64,000 nucleotides of DNA from Cyclobacteriaceae bacterium (GTDB lineage: Bacteria > Bacteroidota > Bacteroidia > Cytophagales > Cyclobacteriaceae): assembly GCA_015488485.1 (NCBI GenBank), contig WFNR01000011.1, forward strand, positions 1-64,000. The letters run 5' to 3'. The position numbers and the translations under genes are program-made. Shown here in pieces: positions 16,320-25,991 of the stretch. Below the pieces are notes generated by a model. It searched no databases. It saw only the letters and a program-made list of their open reading frames with translations, and was not told the origin of the DNA. Each line of letters opens with the position of its first letter. Positions within the stretch are counted from its first letter, which is position 1.

Positions 16320-17161
16320 AGCTTGTTGATCAGTTGCAGAAAAACTTCCGGCTCCGGGCGTAGCCGGTAATTATCGGTTTGCGCTGCCAACATCACCTGT
16401 CCTGTTTCATCAACCAGCAGCACTGTGGGCAGCACTGTGGCACTGTCGTAGCCCAGCGCCTGCATACCGGCAGGGGTGCCAAAGGCATGGGCAATGCCCA
16501 GTTTACGGGCCATCCGGTTATCCTCATCTACCAGAAAAGTAAGGCCGGCATCGTACTTGTGCGCCAGTTGCCGGCTGTAGCCTGCCGGTTGCGGGCTCAC
16601 CAGCACCACCTGCACACCGGCAGCGTGTAGCTTACGGTAGCCAGCAGCTATTTCTTTTATCTGCGCCATGCACAGCGGGCACCAATTGCCGCGGTAAAAC
16701 ATGTATAACACCTTCTTACCCAGCCATTGCTTGCTTGTTACCGGTTGGCCATCTACATCGGCAAAGGTGAGCTCAGGCAAGCGCTCACCGGCCCGCCATT
16801 GCCTGGCAGCAGCGGGCAAACGTGAATACCAGTAAACATACAACATCCACAGTACCGGGCTCAACGCCACGGCAAACACCCACCAGGAGGAAGCCGTAGT
16901 CGGCCAGCCGTCATAAAAAAGGATAAGCATTCCGGCCAGAATGGCCAGGGTAATGATATGCAGGCCGGAATCGGCAATTCTGGCGGCCGGCCGCCAGCCC
17001 ATCAGCACAACAAAAAAAGCAAATGGCACACCCCCGGCTAGCATCAGCGCCAGCACCAGCCGGCCGTTACCCCCGCTGTACAACAGAAAACCGGCATACA
17101 GAGTTAGTGCCAGCCAATAAGTAATAACAAAGGAGATAAAAAACGATTTTAATAAGTTCAT
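16316..17161 (-). CDS. Membrane-anchored redoxin with CPLC active site
   Basis: The 281-residue protein has the same architecture as its downstream paralogue: about four transmembrane segments (residues 5-112) and a C-terminal thioredoxin-fold domain. It keeps a full CxxC active site, C161-P-L-C164, and ends with the shared RLRPEPEVFLQLINKL motif. It is probably a thiol-disulfide oxidoreductase or peroxiredoxin tethered to the membrane. It is the first gene of a two-gene operon and is divergent from the DUF1295 gene. Confidence 0.85.
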   Translation of the reverse strand: MNLLKSFFISFVITYWLALTLYAGFLLYSGGNGRLVLALMLAGGVPFAFFVVLMGWRPAARIADSGLHIITLAILAGMLILFYDGWPTTASSWWVFAVALSPVLWMLYVYWYSRLPAAARQWRAGERLPELTFADVDGQPVTSKQWLGKKVLYMFYRGNWCPLCMAQIKEIAAGYRKLHAAGVQVVLVSPQPAGYSRQLAHKYDAGLTFLVDEDNRMARKLGIAHAFGTPAGMQALGYDSATVLPTVLLVDETGQVMLAAQTDNYRLRPEPEVFLQLINKL

Positions 17162-17171
17162 ATCATAGTAG

Positions 17172-17179
17172 TATCTTTG
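17172..17179 (+). promoter_or_regulatory. Probable -7 box of the DUF1295 gene
   Basis: TATCTTTG matches TAnnTTTG exactly and lies 37 bp before the start codon in the short divergent gap. A T-rich patch about 21 bp upstream could serve as a poor -33 element. Confidence 0.4.
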
Positions 17180-17216
17180 TGATAAACCGATTTGACTCTA
17201 TTATAGTTCAATTTTT

Positions 17217-18092
17217 ATGCGCTTAACATCTGCCGACAAGAAAGTACTTTTTTTCCAGTATCTGTCTGTTATAGTTTCCTTTTTGTTACTCAATACTTAC
17301 ATCCCAGGCAGCGACCCGTTCAGTAAGTTGTTTCTGATATTCGCTTTTTTGATTATCCTGGTATATATCTTCGGATATCGCTTTGGCACCCATACGCTCT
17401 TTAGCCCGTTGTGGTATCTGCTGCCTTTACTTGCTGCCTGTTACTGGTTTTATAATTTCGGCCAAAAAGGTGTTACACTTAAAACCCTGATAGCTACAAG
17501 TCTGGTAGCTGTCTGGAGTATTGGCATGACTATTAACTGGTTGCGCAACTGGCAGGGCCTGTACAAGCCCGATTTCAGACACGAACAACTGGCGCGGCAG
17601 ACAGGTAAGTGGTATGTACTTATGAGCTTTCTGCTGATCTACCTTACGTTTATGATAATGACGTTTTTACTGGTTTCGCCATTGTACTATGCTTTTATGT
17701 TTGCCGACTCATGGCATTGGCTCAACTGGCTAGGCATTGGCCTGGGTCTATTAGGGATTATAATAGAAATAATAGCAGACAACCAACTCTACCGGTTTGT
17801 AATAAAGCAGCACAACCCCATTGCCGTGATGCGGTTCGGACTATGGCGCCATATCGCCCACCCCAATTATTTAGGTGATTTACTGTTTTGGCTGGGACTG
17901 GCACTGACTGCCTATCATGAGCTGGCAGATTACTGGATATTCATTGGCATTATTATTTATGCTCTGTTTGTCAGGCTAATATCCATCCCTGTGATGCGTA
18001 CTCATCTGCTGAGCAACAAGCCGGGTTACGATATTTATATTAAAAGCACATGGCCTCTTTTTCCCAAATTCTTCGGCAAAAAGCGCTCTTAG
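17217..18092 (+). CDS. DUF1295/steroid 5-alpha-reductase-like membrane protein
   Basis: The 291-residue protein has about seven hydrophobic segments and the C-terminal signature of the isoprenylcysteine methyltransferase/steroid 5-alpha-reductase superfamily: GLWRHIAHPNYLGDLLFWLGLAL followed by RTHLLSNKPGYDIYIKSTWPLFP. Such proteins bind NADPH or SAM and act on lipophilic substrates in the membrane; the reaction is not determinable here. Its 3' end overlaps the PqqB-like gene by 43 bp. Confidence 0.85.
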   Translation: MRLTSADKKVLFFQYLSVIVSFLLLNTYIPGSDPFSKLFLIFAFLIILVYIFGYRFGTHTLFSPLWYLLPLLAACYWFYNFGQKGVTLKTLIATSLVAVWSIGMTINWLRNWQGLYKPDFRHEQLARQTGKWYVLMSFLLIYLTFMIMTFLLVSPLYYAFMFADSWHWLNWLGIGLGLLGIIIEIIADNQLYRFVIKQHNPIAVMRFGLWRHIAHPNYLGDLLFWLGLALTAYHELADYWIFIGIIIYALFVRLISIPVMRTHLLSNKPGYDIYIKSTWPLFPKFFGKKRS

Positions 18093-19063
18093 TCTTGCTC
18101 CCGGTCTTGCTTCTGCTGGCATGCGGACAACCAGGAGAACACCGGAATAAGGCACAAGAGGCTGGCATCTCGCTGGTGGTACTGGGCATCGCCCAGGATG
18201 GCGGTTATCCGCAAGCCGGCTGTGAAAAAGCCTGCTGCCGGCCGGTTTGGGAAGGGCGGCAGCAGCCACGCAGGGTGGTATCGTTGGGCCTGGTGGATAA
18301 CATCAGCAACCATGTCTATCTTTTCGATGCCACACCCAATTTTCGTAGTCAATTGCACGATTTGCTGGGCTACCTGCCGGCCGGGCAGCGCAGCGTACAA
18401 AACCTGGGCGGCATCTTTCTTACCCATGCTCATACCGGCCACTACACAGGCCTGATGCACCTGGGTCGTGAGGCTATGGGAGCACACGGAGTGGCTGTTT
18501 ATGCCATGCCCCGCATGCTGGCCTTTTTGCAGAACAACGGCCCCTGGAATCAACTGGTAACCCTACAAAATATAGCCCTGCAACCGTTGCGGGCAGGCTC
18601 CTCCGTACATTTACCTAACAACATTACCGTGACCCCAATACTTGTGCCGCACCGCGATGAATACTCCGAAACGGTAGGCTTCCACATCCGGACACCAGCC
18701 AAAAGCGTGCTTTTTATTCCGGATATTGACAAATGGCAAAAATGGCAGCACAACATTGTAGAAGAAGTAAAAAAAGTTGACTATGCTCTGCTGGATGCCA
18801 CTTTTTACAGTGAGGGTGAACTCCCCAACCGCAATATGAAAGAGATACCCCATCCCTTTGTACCGGAAACCATGCAACTATTTGAAAACCAACCCGATAG
18901 TGTGAAAAGGAAAATCTATTTCATCCACTTCAACCACACAAATCCCCTGATGCTGGATGGCCCGGCCACTACCCTGGTACGTCAAAAAGGCTTTAACCTG
19001 GCGCGTGAAGACCAGCAGTTTAAAATATATAAAACGCCTGTTATTAAAAAAAATCGGCAATAG
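18050..19063 (+). CDS. PqqB-like MBL-fold lipoprotein
   Basis: The 337-residue protein begins with a lipoprotein signal (LLPVLLLLACG, lipidated C25) and continues with a metallo-beta-lactamase fold of the PqqB-like type: VVLGIAQDGGYPQAGC, LFDATPNFRSQL, LTHAHTGHYTGLM and LFIPDIDKWQ. The metal motif reads H126-A-H128-T-G-H131, with Gly where the hydrolases carry Asp. No other pqq genes are nearby, so a role in PQQ synthesis is doubtful and an extracytoplasmic hydrolase is more likely. The start overlaps the preceding gene by 43 bp; no later ATG would keep the signal. Confidence 0.85.
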   Translation: MASFSQILRQKALLVLLPVLLLLACGQPGEHRNKAQEAGISLVVLGIAQDGGYPQAGCEKACCRPVWEGRQQPRRVVSLGLVDNISNHVYLFDATPNFRSQLHDLLGYLPAGQRSVQNLGGIFLTHAHTGHYTGLMHLGREAMGAHGVAVYAMPRMLAFLQNNGPWNQLVTLQNIALQPLRAGSSVHLPNNITVTPILVPHRDEYSETVGFHIRTPAKSVLFIPDIDKWQKWQHNIVEEVKKVDYALLDATFYSEGELPNRNMKEIPHPFVPETMQLFENQPDSVKRKIYFIHFNHTNPLMLDGPATTLVRQKGFNLAREDQQFKIYKTPVIKKNRQ

Positions 19064-19137
19064 CGCTGGAATGTTGACTGGTCGTGCCTATTTTCGTTTG
19101 TTAAAAGTTTGTCATTCGGAAAAAAATATATGTTAAT

Positions 19138-20286
19138 ATGATTAACAGGTCATCAGGTCTCTTATACCTATTGGTAATCCTTTTCATTGGTAGTTGCCAG
19201 AAGAAAGAGGAAGCGCAAAAGCCACCAATACCCGAAGTAAAAGTGGTGGCTGTGATGCAGCAAAAACTACCGATTTATGAATACTTTGTCGGCCAGGTTT
19301 ATGGGCAGGAAGATGTAGCCATCAACGCCCGTGTAGAAGGCTACCTGACTGGTATTCACTTTCAGGAAGGTAGCCGGGTAAAAAAAGGGCAACTGCTTTA
19401 TTCGATAGACCAGGCGCCTTTTCTTGAAAAAGTGGCCAACGAAAAGAGCAAGGTGGCCGAGGCCCGCACCAAACTGGTAAATGCCGAAAACGAACTGGCA
19501 CGCTACCAGCCGTTGGCTGAAATAAATGCGGTAAGCAAGAGCGACCTCGACTTTGCCATTGCCAATCGCGATGCCGCCCAGGCTGCACTGGAAGCCGCCA
19601 AAGCCAGTCTGCGTATGGCCGAAATAAACTTGAGTTATACACGTATCAAATCACCTATTACAGGATTCATAGGCAAAACGTTGGCCCGGGTAGGTGAGTT
19701 CGTGGGGCGTAGCCCCAGCCCGGTACTGCTCAACACCGTATCCAAAATAGACCGGGTAAGGGTACAGTTCTTTATTACCGAAACCCAATATTTACATATA
19801 GTAAAAGAAGCGCTGCACAGAGAAAATAACCAGGAAAGAGAATCTGCCGGAGGGGTAACGCTCATACTGGCTGACGGCTCGGAGCATCCGTATAAAGGCA
19901 AAATAGACTTTGCCAACCGCGAGGTGGACCCGCAAACGGGCACCATGCTCATTCAGGCCTCATTCCCTAACCCTGAACTTTTGCTGCGCCCCGGTCAGTT
20001 TGCCCGGGTGAAAGTGCTCATGGAAACCGTAGATAATGCCCTGATAGTACCCTTGCGTTGTCTGAGCGAACTGCAGGGCAGGTATTCTGCCTTTGTGGTA
20101 GGTGCCGATAGCACGGTGAGCGTAAAACAAGTAGAAGTAGGCCGCAAAATAGGCGATGTGGTGCAAATAACCGATGGCTTGCAAGCAGGTGATAAAATTA
20201 TTATCGAAGGGCTGCAAATGGCCGGCAATGGTGTGAAGGTAAAACCCATAACTGAAAAATTTGTAAGCAAAGCTACCGATCTGTAA
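19138..20286 (+). CDS. RND efflux periplasmic adaptor (membrane fusion lipoprotein)
   Basis: The 382-residue protein is an AcrA/MexA-type adaptor that links the inner membrane RND pump to the outer membrane channel. It has a lipoprotein signal ending IGSC (C20), a lipoyl/barrel-sandwich domain (INARVEGYLTGIHFQEGSRVKKGQLLYSI in pieces), a coiled-coil hairpin (residues about 95-160) and beta-barrel and membrane-proximal domains (PGQFARVKVLMETV, LQAGDKIIIEGLQ). It leads a three-gene operon; the pump starts 2 bp after its stop. No local regulator is present. Confidence 0.95.
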   Translation: MINRSSGLLYLLVILFIGSCQKKEEAQKPPIPEVKVVAVMQQKLPIYEYFVGQVYGQEDVAINARVEGYLTGIHFQEGSRVKKGQLLYSIDQAPFLEKVANEKSKVAEARTKLVNAENELARYQPLAEINAVSKSDLDFAIANRDAAQAALEAAKASLRMAEINLSYTRIKSPITGFIGKTLARVGEFVGRSPSPVLLNTVSKIDRVRVQFFITETQYLHIVKEALHRENNQERESAGGVTLILADGSEHPYKGKIDFANREVDPQTGTMLIQASFPNPELLLRPGQFARVKVLMETVDNALIVPLRCLSELQGRYSAFVVGADSTVSVKQVEVGRKIGDVVQITDGLQAGDKIIIEGLQMAGNGVKVKPITEKFVSKATDL

Positions 20287-20288
20287 TC

Positions 20289-23200
20289 ATGGCTGATAAC
20301 AAAGGAAATTTTTTCGTCCACCGTCCTATTGTAGCTATGGTTATCGCCATAGTGATCGTTATTGTAGGCACCATTTCGATGATAGGGCTGCCGATAGAGC
20401 AATACCCCAACCTGACTCCCCCGATAGTAGAAGTACGTGCCACATATACAGGGGCCAATTCCCTGAACGTAGAAGAGTCGGTAGCTACCCCGCTCGAGCA
20501 GGAAATCAACGGGGTGGACAATATGATATACATGAAGTCCACCAACTCCAATGACGGTACCATGAACATCGAGGTGTCGTTTGATGTAGGCACCGACCCC
20601 GATATGAATACCGTACTTACGCAAAACAGGGTGTCGGCCGCCTCGGCCAAGCTGCCTGCGGAAGTAACCAAATACGGGGTGACCACCAAAAAATCCCTGC
20701 CCAACATCCTACTGCTCGTTACTCTTACCTCCGATGGTCGCTACGACCAGCAGTTCCTCGGCAACTACGCGCTGATTAACATCAAAGACCAACTGGCCCG
20801 TATCAAGGGTATCGGCCGGGTAGAAGTGCTGGGAGCAGCCAACTATTCGATGCGTATCTGGGTGAAACCCGACCGCCTGGCACACATGGGCCTTACCGTA
20901 CCGGAAATCATCAATGCCATCAATCAGCAAAACGTTATTGTACCCGGTGGCAAGTTTGGTGCTGAGCCGGCTCCTCCCGGCACCGAGTTCACCTATACGG
21001 TCAGATTGCCCGAGCGCTTCAATTCGCCCGAAGCCTTTGGCGAAATTGTAGTACGCACCAAAAACGATGGCTCACAGATTAAGTTGAAAGATATTGCCAC
21101 CATTAACCTGGGGGTGGAAACCTACAACATGTTTTCGCGCCTAAACGGCCAGACAGGAGCTATTATAGCACTTTATCAGGCTCCCGGCTCCAATGCTGTA
21201 GAGCTGGCCCAAAGCATTCGCGACAACATGGAAGAAATAGCCCAGCGTTTTCCGGAGGGCATTAGCTATACGGTATCGATGGATACCACCAAAGCCATTG
21301 ATGCCGGAATTGACGAAATCATTACCACGCTGATTATTGCCCTGATACTGGTTATCCTGGTGGTTTTTCTTTTCATTCAGGATTGGCGGGCTACCCTTAT
21401 CCCTACCCTGGCCATACCTGTATCTCTGATTGGTGCCTTTATCTTTTTCCCCATGCTGGGCTTTACCATCAATGTGCTCTCCCTGCTGGGGTTGGTGCTG
21501 GCTATTGGTATTGTGGTTGATGACGCCATCGTAGTGGTAGAGGCCGTACAGGTGAATATCGAAAAAGGGATGAATGCCAAAGAGGCCACCATAGAAGCCA
21601 TGCGAGCTGTTACGGCTCCGGTTATTGCCACTACTCTGGTTCTGATAGCCGTATTTATACCGGTGGCCGGTATGGCCGGCATTACCGGCATCCTTTACCA
21701 GCAGTTTGCCATCACCATTGTGGTATCGGTTATGGTATCCTCTGTCAATGCCCTTTCTCTAAGCCCGGCCTTGTGCTCGCTGCTGCTAAAAAAACCACAA
21801 CCCTATAAGGGCCCGCTGGGATGGTTTTTCGGCAAATTCAACAAAGGGATGGATCGCAGTACCGAGTCTTACATGAGTTTTACTAATATTGTTACACGTA
21901 AAATAAAACGCGGGGTAATTTTTATCCTTATTACTATGGTAGCAGCCGGTATCTTCGGCAAGATGGTGCCGGGCGGTTTCATCCCGGAAGAAGATATGGG
22001 TTATTTCTTTGTCAACGTACAGCTACCCAATGCCGCCTCACTGCAACGTGCTGACGAGATTACCAAGCAGGTGGAGAATATTCTGATGGAGTTTGATGAG
22101 ATAGAGTATGTGACCACCGCTACTGGTTATAGTATTCTGTCAGGGGCTATGATTTCCAACACCGGCTTCTTATTTATATCACTCAAAAACTGGGACGAGC
22201 GTGACTATACCGCCAAAGAACTTATACAAAGGGTAAACCAACGCCTGAGCAAAGAAGTGCGGGGCGCCCAGGTGTTTGCTTTTGGCCCGCCTGCCCTACC
22301 CGGCCTGGGCAATGGTTCCGGATTTAGTATTATGCTGCAAGACCGTGGTGGTAACGATGTCAGCTATCTGGCAGAACATGTAGCTAATTTTATTAAAGAA
22401 GCCAATAAGCGCCCGGAGATCGGGGCAGCCTTCACTACCTTCCAGGCCAACACCCCGCAGCGCTTTATGGATATCGACAAAGAAAAAGCCCTGAAACTGG
22501 GCATTAACCTGGCAGACCTGTACACCACCGTAGGAGCTTTTATGGGTGGGGCTTATGTCAACGATTTTACCCGCTTTGGTCGCCTGTACAAAACCTATAT
22601 CCAGGCCGAACCGCAATATCGTGTAGATGAATCACGCATCAGTGATTTCTTTATCCGCAACAAAGACGGTAAAATGGTGCCGCTGTCTACAGTAGCCACT
22701 ATCAAGCCCATCTCCGGCCCCGATTATACCATTCGTTTCAACCTTTTCCGCTCGGTGGAAATAACCGGTGGGCCGGCACCCGGCTATACTTCCGATCAGG
22801 CGCGGCAGGCCCTGAAAGAGGTAGCCGAAAAAGTGCTGCCGGCCGATATGTCGTATGCCTGGAACGCCATGTCATTTCAGGAAGAAAAGGCCTCGGGCTC
22901 ATTGGGGGCAATCCTTACATTCTCCCTGGTGTTTGTGTTTCTGATTCTGGCTGCCCAGTATGAGAGCTGGTCGTTGCCGTTCAGTATCCTGTTGGGCACC
23001 CCTTTTGCCATATTGGGAGCTCTGTTTGCCCTTTGGCTAAGCCGGCAGTTCTCCCCTACTTTCGAAAACAACATTTTTGCCCAGGTATCTTTTGTAATGC
23101 TGATAGGCATGGCGGCCAAAAATGCTATTCTGATTGTAGAATTTGCCAATGAAGAATTCAAGAAAGGACTTAGTTTGTTTGACGCTGCCATTAAAGCCGC

Positions 23201-23444
23201 GCAATCGCGCTTCCGGCCTATCCTGATGACCGCTTTCTCTTTTATACTGGGTGTGCTGCCGTTGGTGGTAGCCTCCGGAGCCGGTGCCGAAGCCCGCAAA
23301 GTAATGGGTATGGCCCTGTTGGGCGGTATGGTACTGGCCACTTTCCTGGGAGTATTTCTTTATCCGATGTTGTTTGTCTTTATCGGTAAAATAACCGGTT
23401 ATGAGAAGAAACGTGACGCTGCCGCATCCTCAAATAACGAATAA
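20289..23444 (+). CDS. RND efflux pump, HAE1 family (AcrB/MexB-like)
   Basis: The 1051-residue inner membrane pump exports hydrophobic and amphiphilic compounds using the proton gradient. Length and duplicated topology fit the HAE1 family. The proton relay is intact: D411-D412 in GIVVDDAIVVVE (TM4) and K944 in MAAKNAILIVEFANEE (TM10). N-terminal FFVHRPIVAMVIAIVIVIVG and the porter motifs are typical. It lies between its adaptor and outer membrane factor genes in one operon. Substrates cannot be read from the sequence. Confidence 0.97.
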   Translation: MADNKGNFFVHRPIVAMVIAIVIVIVGTISMIGLPIEQYPNLTPPIVEVRATYTGANSLNVEESVATPLEQEINGVDNMIYMKSTNSNDGTMNIEVSFDVGTDPDMNTVLTQNRVSAASAKLPAEVTKYGVTTKKSLPNILLLVTLTSDGRYDQQFLGNYALINIKDQLARIKGIGRVEVLGAANYSMRIWVKPDRLAHMGLTVPEIINAINQQNVIVPGGKFGAEPAPPGTEFTYTVRLPERFNSPEAFGEIVVRTKNDGSQIKLKDIATINLGVETYNMFSRLNGQTGAIIALYQAPGSNAVELAQSIRDNMEEIAQRFPEGISYTVSMDTTKAIDAGIDEIITTLIIALILVILVVFLFIQDWRATLIPTLAIPVSLIGAFIFFPMLGFTINVLSLLGLVLAIGIVVDDAIVVVEAVQVNIEKGMNAKEATIEAMRAVTAPVIATTLVLIAVFIPVAGMAGITGILYQQFAITIVVSVMVSSVNALSLSPALCSLLLKKPQPYKGPLGWFFGKFNKGMDRSTESYMSFTNIVTRKIKRGVIFILITMVAAGIFGKMVPGGFIPEEDMGYFFVNVQLPNAASLQRADEITKQVENILMEFDEIEYVTTATGYSILSGAMISNTGFLFISLKNWDERDYTAKELIQRVNQRLSKEVRGAQVFAFGPPALPGLGNGSGFSIMLQDRGGNDVSYLAEHVANFIKEANKRPEIGAAFTTFQANTPQRFMDIDKEKALKLGINLADLYTTVGAFMGGAYVNDFTRFGRLYKTYIQAEPQYRVDESRISDFFIRNKDGKMVPLSTVATIKPISGPDYTIRFNLFRSVEITGGPAPGYTSDQARQALKEVAEKVLPADMSYAWNAMSFQEEKASGSLGAILTFSLVFVFLILAAQYESWSLPFSILLGTPFAILGALFALWLSRQFSPTFENNIFAQVSFVMLIGMAAKNAILIVEFANEEFKKGLSLFDAAIKAAQSRFRPILMTAFSFILGVLPLVVASGAGAEARKVMGMALLGGMVLATFLGVFLYPMLFVFIGKITGYEKKRDAAASSNNE

Positions 23445-23445
23445 A

Positions 23446-24885
23446 ATGAAGAGACAAAATATCATATTATTAGCAACTGTATTTTTTGCTTCGTTGTTGC
23501 TCGATAGCTGCAAGGTAGGACCCGATTTTTCCAAACCGGATATGCCGGCACCGGCTACCTTTCGCTATAGTGATATGGCAGCCGATACGGTCATCAACCT
23601 GCGCTGGTGGCAATTGTTTAACAATCCTGAACTGGACAGCCTGATCACCATTGGCTTGCGCGAAAACAAGGATGTGCTCAAAGCGGCCAGCCGGGTGGAG
23701 CAGGCCATGATCACCATCGGGTTTACCAAAGCCGACCAGTTTCCGGCTATCGGGGTAGCCGGCACAGCCACAGCCGGTAATATTATCGGCAATCAACCCT
23801 TGTCGGCCGATGCCGGCATTTATCTGGGTGCCTTAACCCTTAACTGGGAGATTGATTTCTGGGGCAAATTTCGCAGAGCAACGGAAGCCGCCCGGGCTAA
23901 CTTCGTGGCCTCACAATATGCCCAGCGTACCATCCAGATCGGCCTGATCAGCGCCATCACGCAGACGTACTTCCTGCTGCTCGATTACCGCTGGCGCCTG
24001 GAGATAGCCCGTAAAACCTATGAGTCACGCAAGGTAGCCCTGGAAATCATCAAAGCCCGCTTTGAAAAGGGCATTGTACCTGAAATAGACCTGAACCAGG
24101 CACAAATACAACTAAGCATAGCCCAGGCCAACGTACCTTTTTACGAGCGCCTGGTAGCCACTACCGAAACGGCCCTGGCCGTACTGTTGGGGCGCAACCC
24201 GTACGAGATCAATACCCAGGTTACCCTACTTGGTCAGGCTTTCCCTGATGATATACCGCCAGGTATCCCCTCTGAGCTGCTGGAGCGCAGGCCCGATGTC
24301 ATGGCTGCTCAAAATCGTTACCATGCCGAAGTAGCCAATGTTGGTGTGGCTGTGGCACAGCGGTTTCCCTCTATCAGCCTTACCGGGCTGATAGGTGGCG
24401 TAGCTTCGCATGAGCTCTCTCAGGCTGTATCGGGTGGCCTGGCCTGGAGTGCCGGTGCCGGGCTGGTCAGCCCGTTGATTAATTGGGGTAAAAACAAAAA
24501 GCGGGTGGAAATACAACGTCAAATTGCCCAACAGGCAGCTTACGACTATGAAAACACCGTTATCCAGGCTTTTAAGGAAGTGGAAGACGCCCTGATAACC
24601 GTTCGTACCAAAAAGGCTGAATTGCAAGCCCGTGAACAGCAAATGCGGGCCGCCCTCAATACCCGCAGGCTCTCGCAAAAGCGCTACGATGGCGGGGTAA
24701 CCAGCTACCTGGAAGTGCTGGAAAGCGACCGCTCTGCTTTCGAAGCGGAGCTGGTGTATGCGCAGGCAAGGCAGGAACTGCTGTCAAGCTACATCTTGCT
24801 TTACAAAGCACTGGGTGGCGGATGGATTACTCCGGCCGAGGAAGAAGCTGCCCAACAGGCGGCTGCTGAAGAACAACAAAAATAA
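23446..24885 (+). CDS. Outer membrane efflux lipoprotein (OprM/NodT type)
   Basis: The 479-residue protein is the outer membrane channel of the RND system. The ATG at 23446, one base after the pump stop, gives a lipoprotein signal (LLDSC); an in-frame ATG at 23401 would overlap the pump gene and spoil the signal. The mature part opens KVGPDFSKPDMPAP as in NodT proteins and contains two TolC-type repeats (ELLERRPDVMAAQNRY; YDYENTVIQAFKEVEDALI). The C-terminal tail is rich in Glu, Ala and Gln. It converges on the epimerase gene with no gap. Confidence 0.96.
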   Translation: MKRQNIILLATVFFASLLLDSCKVGPDFSKPDMPAPATFRYSDMAADTVINLRWWQLFNNPELDSLITIGLRENKDVLKAASRVEQAMITIGFTKADQFPAIGVAGTATAGNIIGNQPLSADAGIYLGALTLNWEIDFWGKFRRATEAARANFVASQYAQRTIQIGLISAITQTYFLLLDYRWRLEIARKTYESRKVALEIIKARFEKGIVPEIDLNQAQIQLSIAQANVPFYERLVATTETALAVLLGRNPYEINTQVTLLGQAFPDDIPPGIPSELLERRPDVMAAQNRYHAEVANVGVAVAQRFPSISLTGLIGGVASHELSQAVSGGLAWSAGAGLVSPLINWGKNKKRVEIQRQIAQQAAYDYENTVIQAFKEVEDALITVRTKKAELQAREQQMRAALNTRRLSQKRYDGGVTSYLEVLESDRSAFEAELVYAQARQELLSSYILLYKALGGGWITPAEEEAAQQAAAEEQQK

Positions 24886-25917
24886 CTACAACAACTCTAC
24901 CGGCTCAGCGAGCAGGGTTACCCCATTGCCGGGCGTGGCCGGATAGACAATCATACCGTTGTCGAAGCTCACCCCCCTGGCCGGGTCGTTGGCTATCAGC
25001 AAGGTGCCATCGGCATCCAGGTAGTTGAGTTGCGGAGCCAGTTGCGCCAGTGCCGAAATACCCACCGATGATTCGTTCATACAGCCGCCCATCACCTGCA
25101 TACCCAGGACCCTCGCCTGCCGCACCATACGGTTGGCCGGGGTCAGCCCCCCACACTTGGTGAGCTTGATATTGATACCGTGAAAATAACCGGCACAACG
25201 CGCTACGTCTTCCTCCGTCTGACATGATTCATCGGCTATTACCGGCAATACACTCTCCTTATACACCTGTTTCATTCCTTGCCAGTCGGCCGGGTCGAGT
25301 GGCTGCTCGATATACTCAACGCCCAGTTCCTGCAACTCGCGGGCCTTGGCAATGGCCTCCTCTGCCTGCCAGGCACAATTGGCATCTACCCTGAACACGG
25401 CATTGGTATGCTGACGCAACTCCCTGACAATCGCCACATCATCTTCGGTACCCAGCTTTATCTTGTACAACGGCCAGGGCCTGGCTTTTAATTTCTCCAC
25501 CATCTTATCCACAGAGGCCAGACCTATGGTATAATCGGTAAGCGGTGGTTGCCTGTCTGCCCCGCCCAGATAACTGCGCGTGCTGATGCCTTGCTTCTTG
25601 CCATACCAGTCGTAAGCCGCCTCATCAACCGCACATAAGGCAAAGTTGCCGATAGCAGTGTGCTGCTGTAGAAAAGCATGTACCTCCTCCGGCCGTGCCG
25701 GCACCAAAGATTGCAAGGCGCGGGCAGCTTCCGCCAAATCCTGGCGAATGGTTGCCTCATCAATACCGAAATAGGTGTTTACCGTAGTTTCGCCATAGCC
25801 GCTGATGCCATCCTGTCGTAGTATGGCTATGAATACCACCTGCACACTACGCTGGCTGTGAGCTGTCTTAAAATGATCTTTGAGCCTTAGCTCAAAACGA
25901 GCCGCCTGTAATTCCAT
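24886..25917 (-). CDS. Dipeptide epimerase (L-Ala-D/L-Glu epimerase type)
   Basis: The 343-residue enolase-superfamily enzyme probably epimerises L-Ala-D-Glu or related dipeptides released from peptidoglycan. It has a capping domain (ARFELRLKDHFKTAHSQRS) and a TIM barrel with the base motif YKIKLG, metal ligands in RVDANCAW, EYIEQPL and IADESCQ, and the second lysine in NIKLTKCGGLT. Specificity within the MR/MLE group is inferred from overall pattern. It stands alone on the minus strand. Confidence 0.9.
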   Translation of the reverse strand: MELQAARFELRLKDHFKTAHSQRSVQVVFIAILRQDGISGYGETTVNTYFGIDEATIRQDLAEAARALQSLVPARPEEVHAFLQQHTAIGNFALCAVDEAAYDWYGKKQGISTRSYLGGADRQPPLTDYTIGLASVDKMVEKLKARPWPLYKIKLGTEDDVAIVRELRQHTNAVFRVDANCAWQAEEAIAKARELQELGVEYIEQPLDPADWQGMKQVYKESVLPVIADESCQTEEDVARCAGYFHGINIKLTKCGGLTPANRMVRQARVLGMQVMGGCMNESSVGISALAQLAPQLNYLDADGTLLIANDPARGVSFDNGMIVYPATPGNGVTLLAEPVELL

Positions 25918-25991
25918 AGATGCAAGTATAAACCGGAATAATGGGTTTGCGGATATCCTCAGGCATGGTTTTACGAAAATAAGCCACCCGG

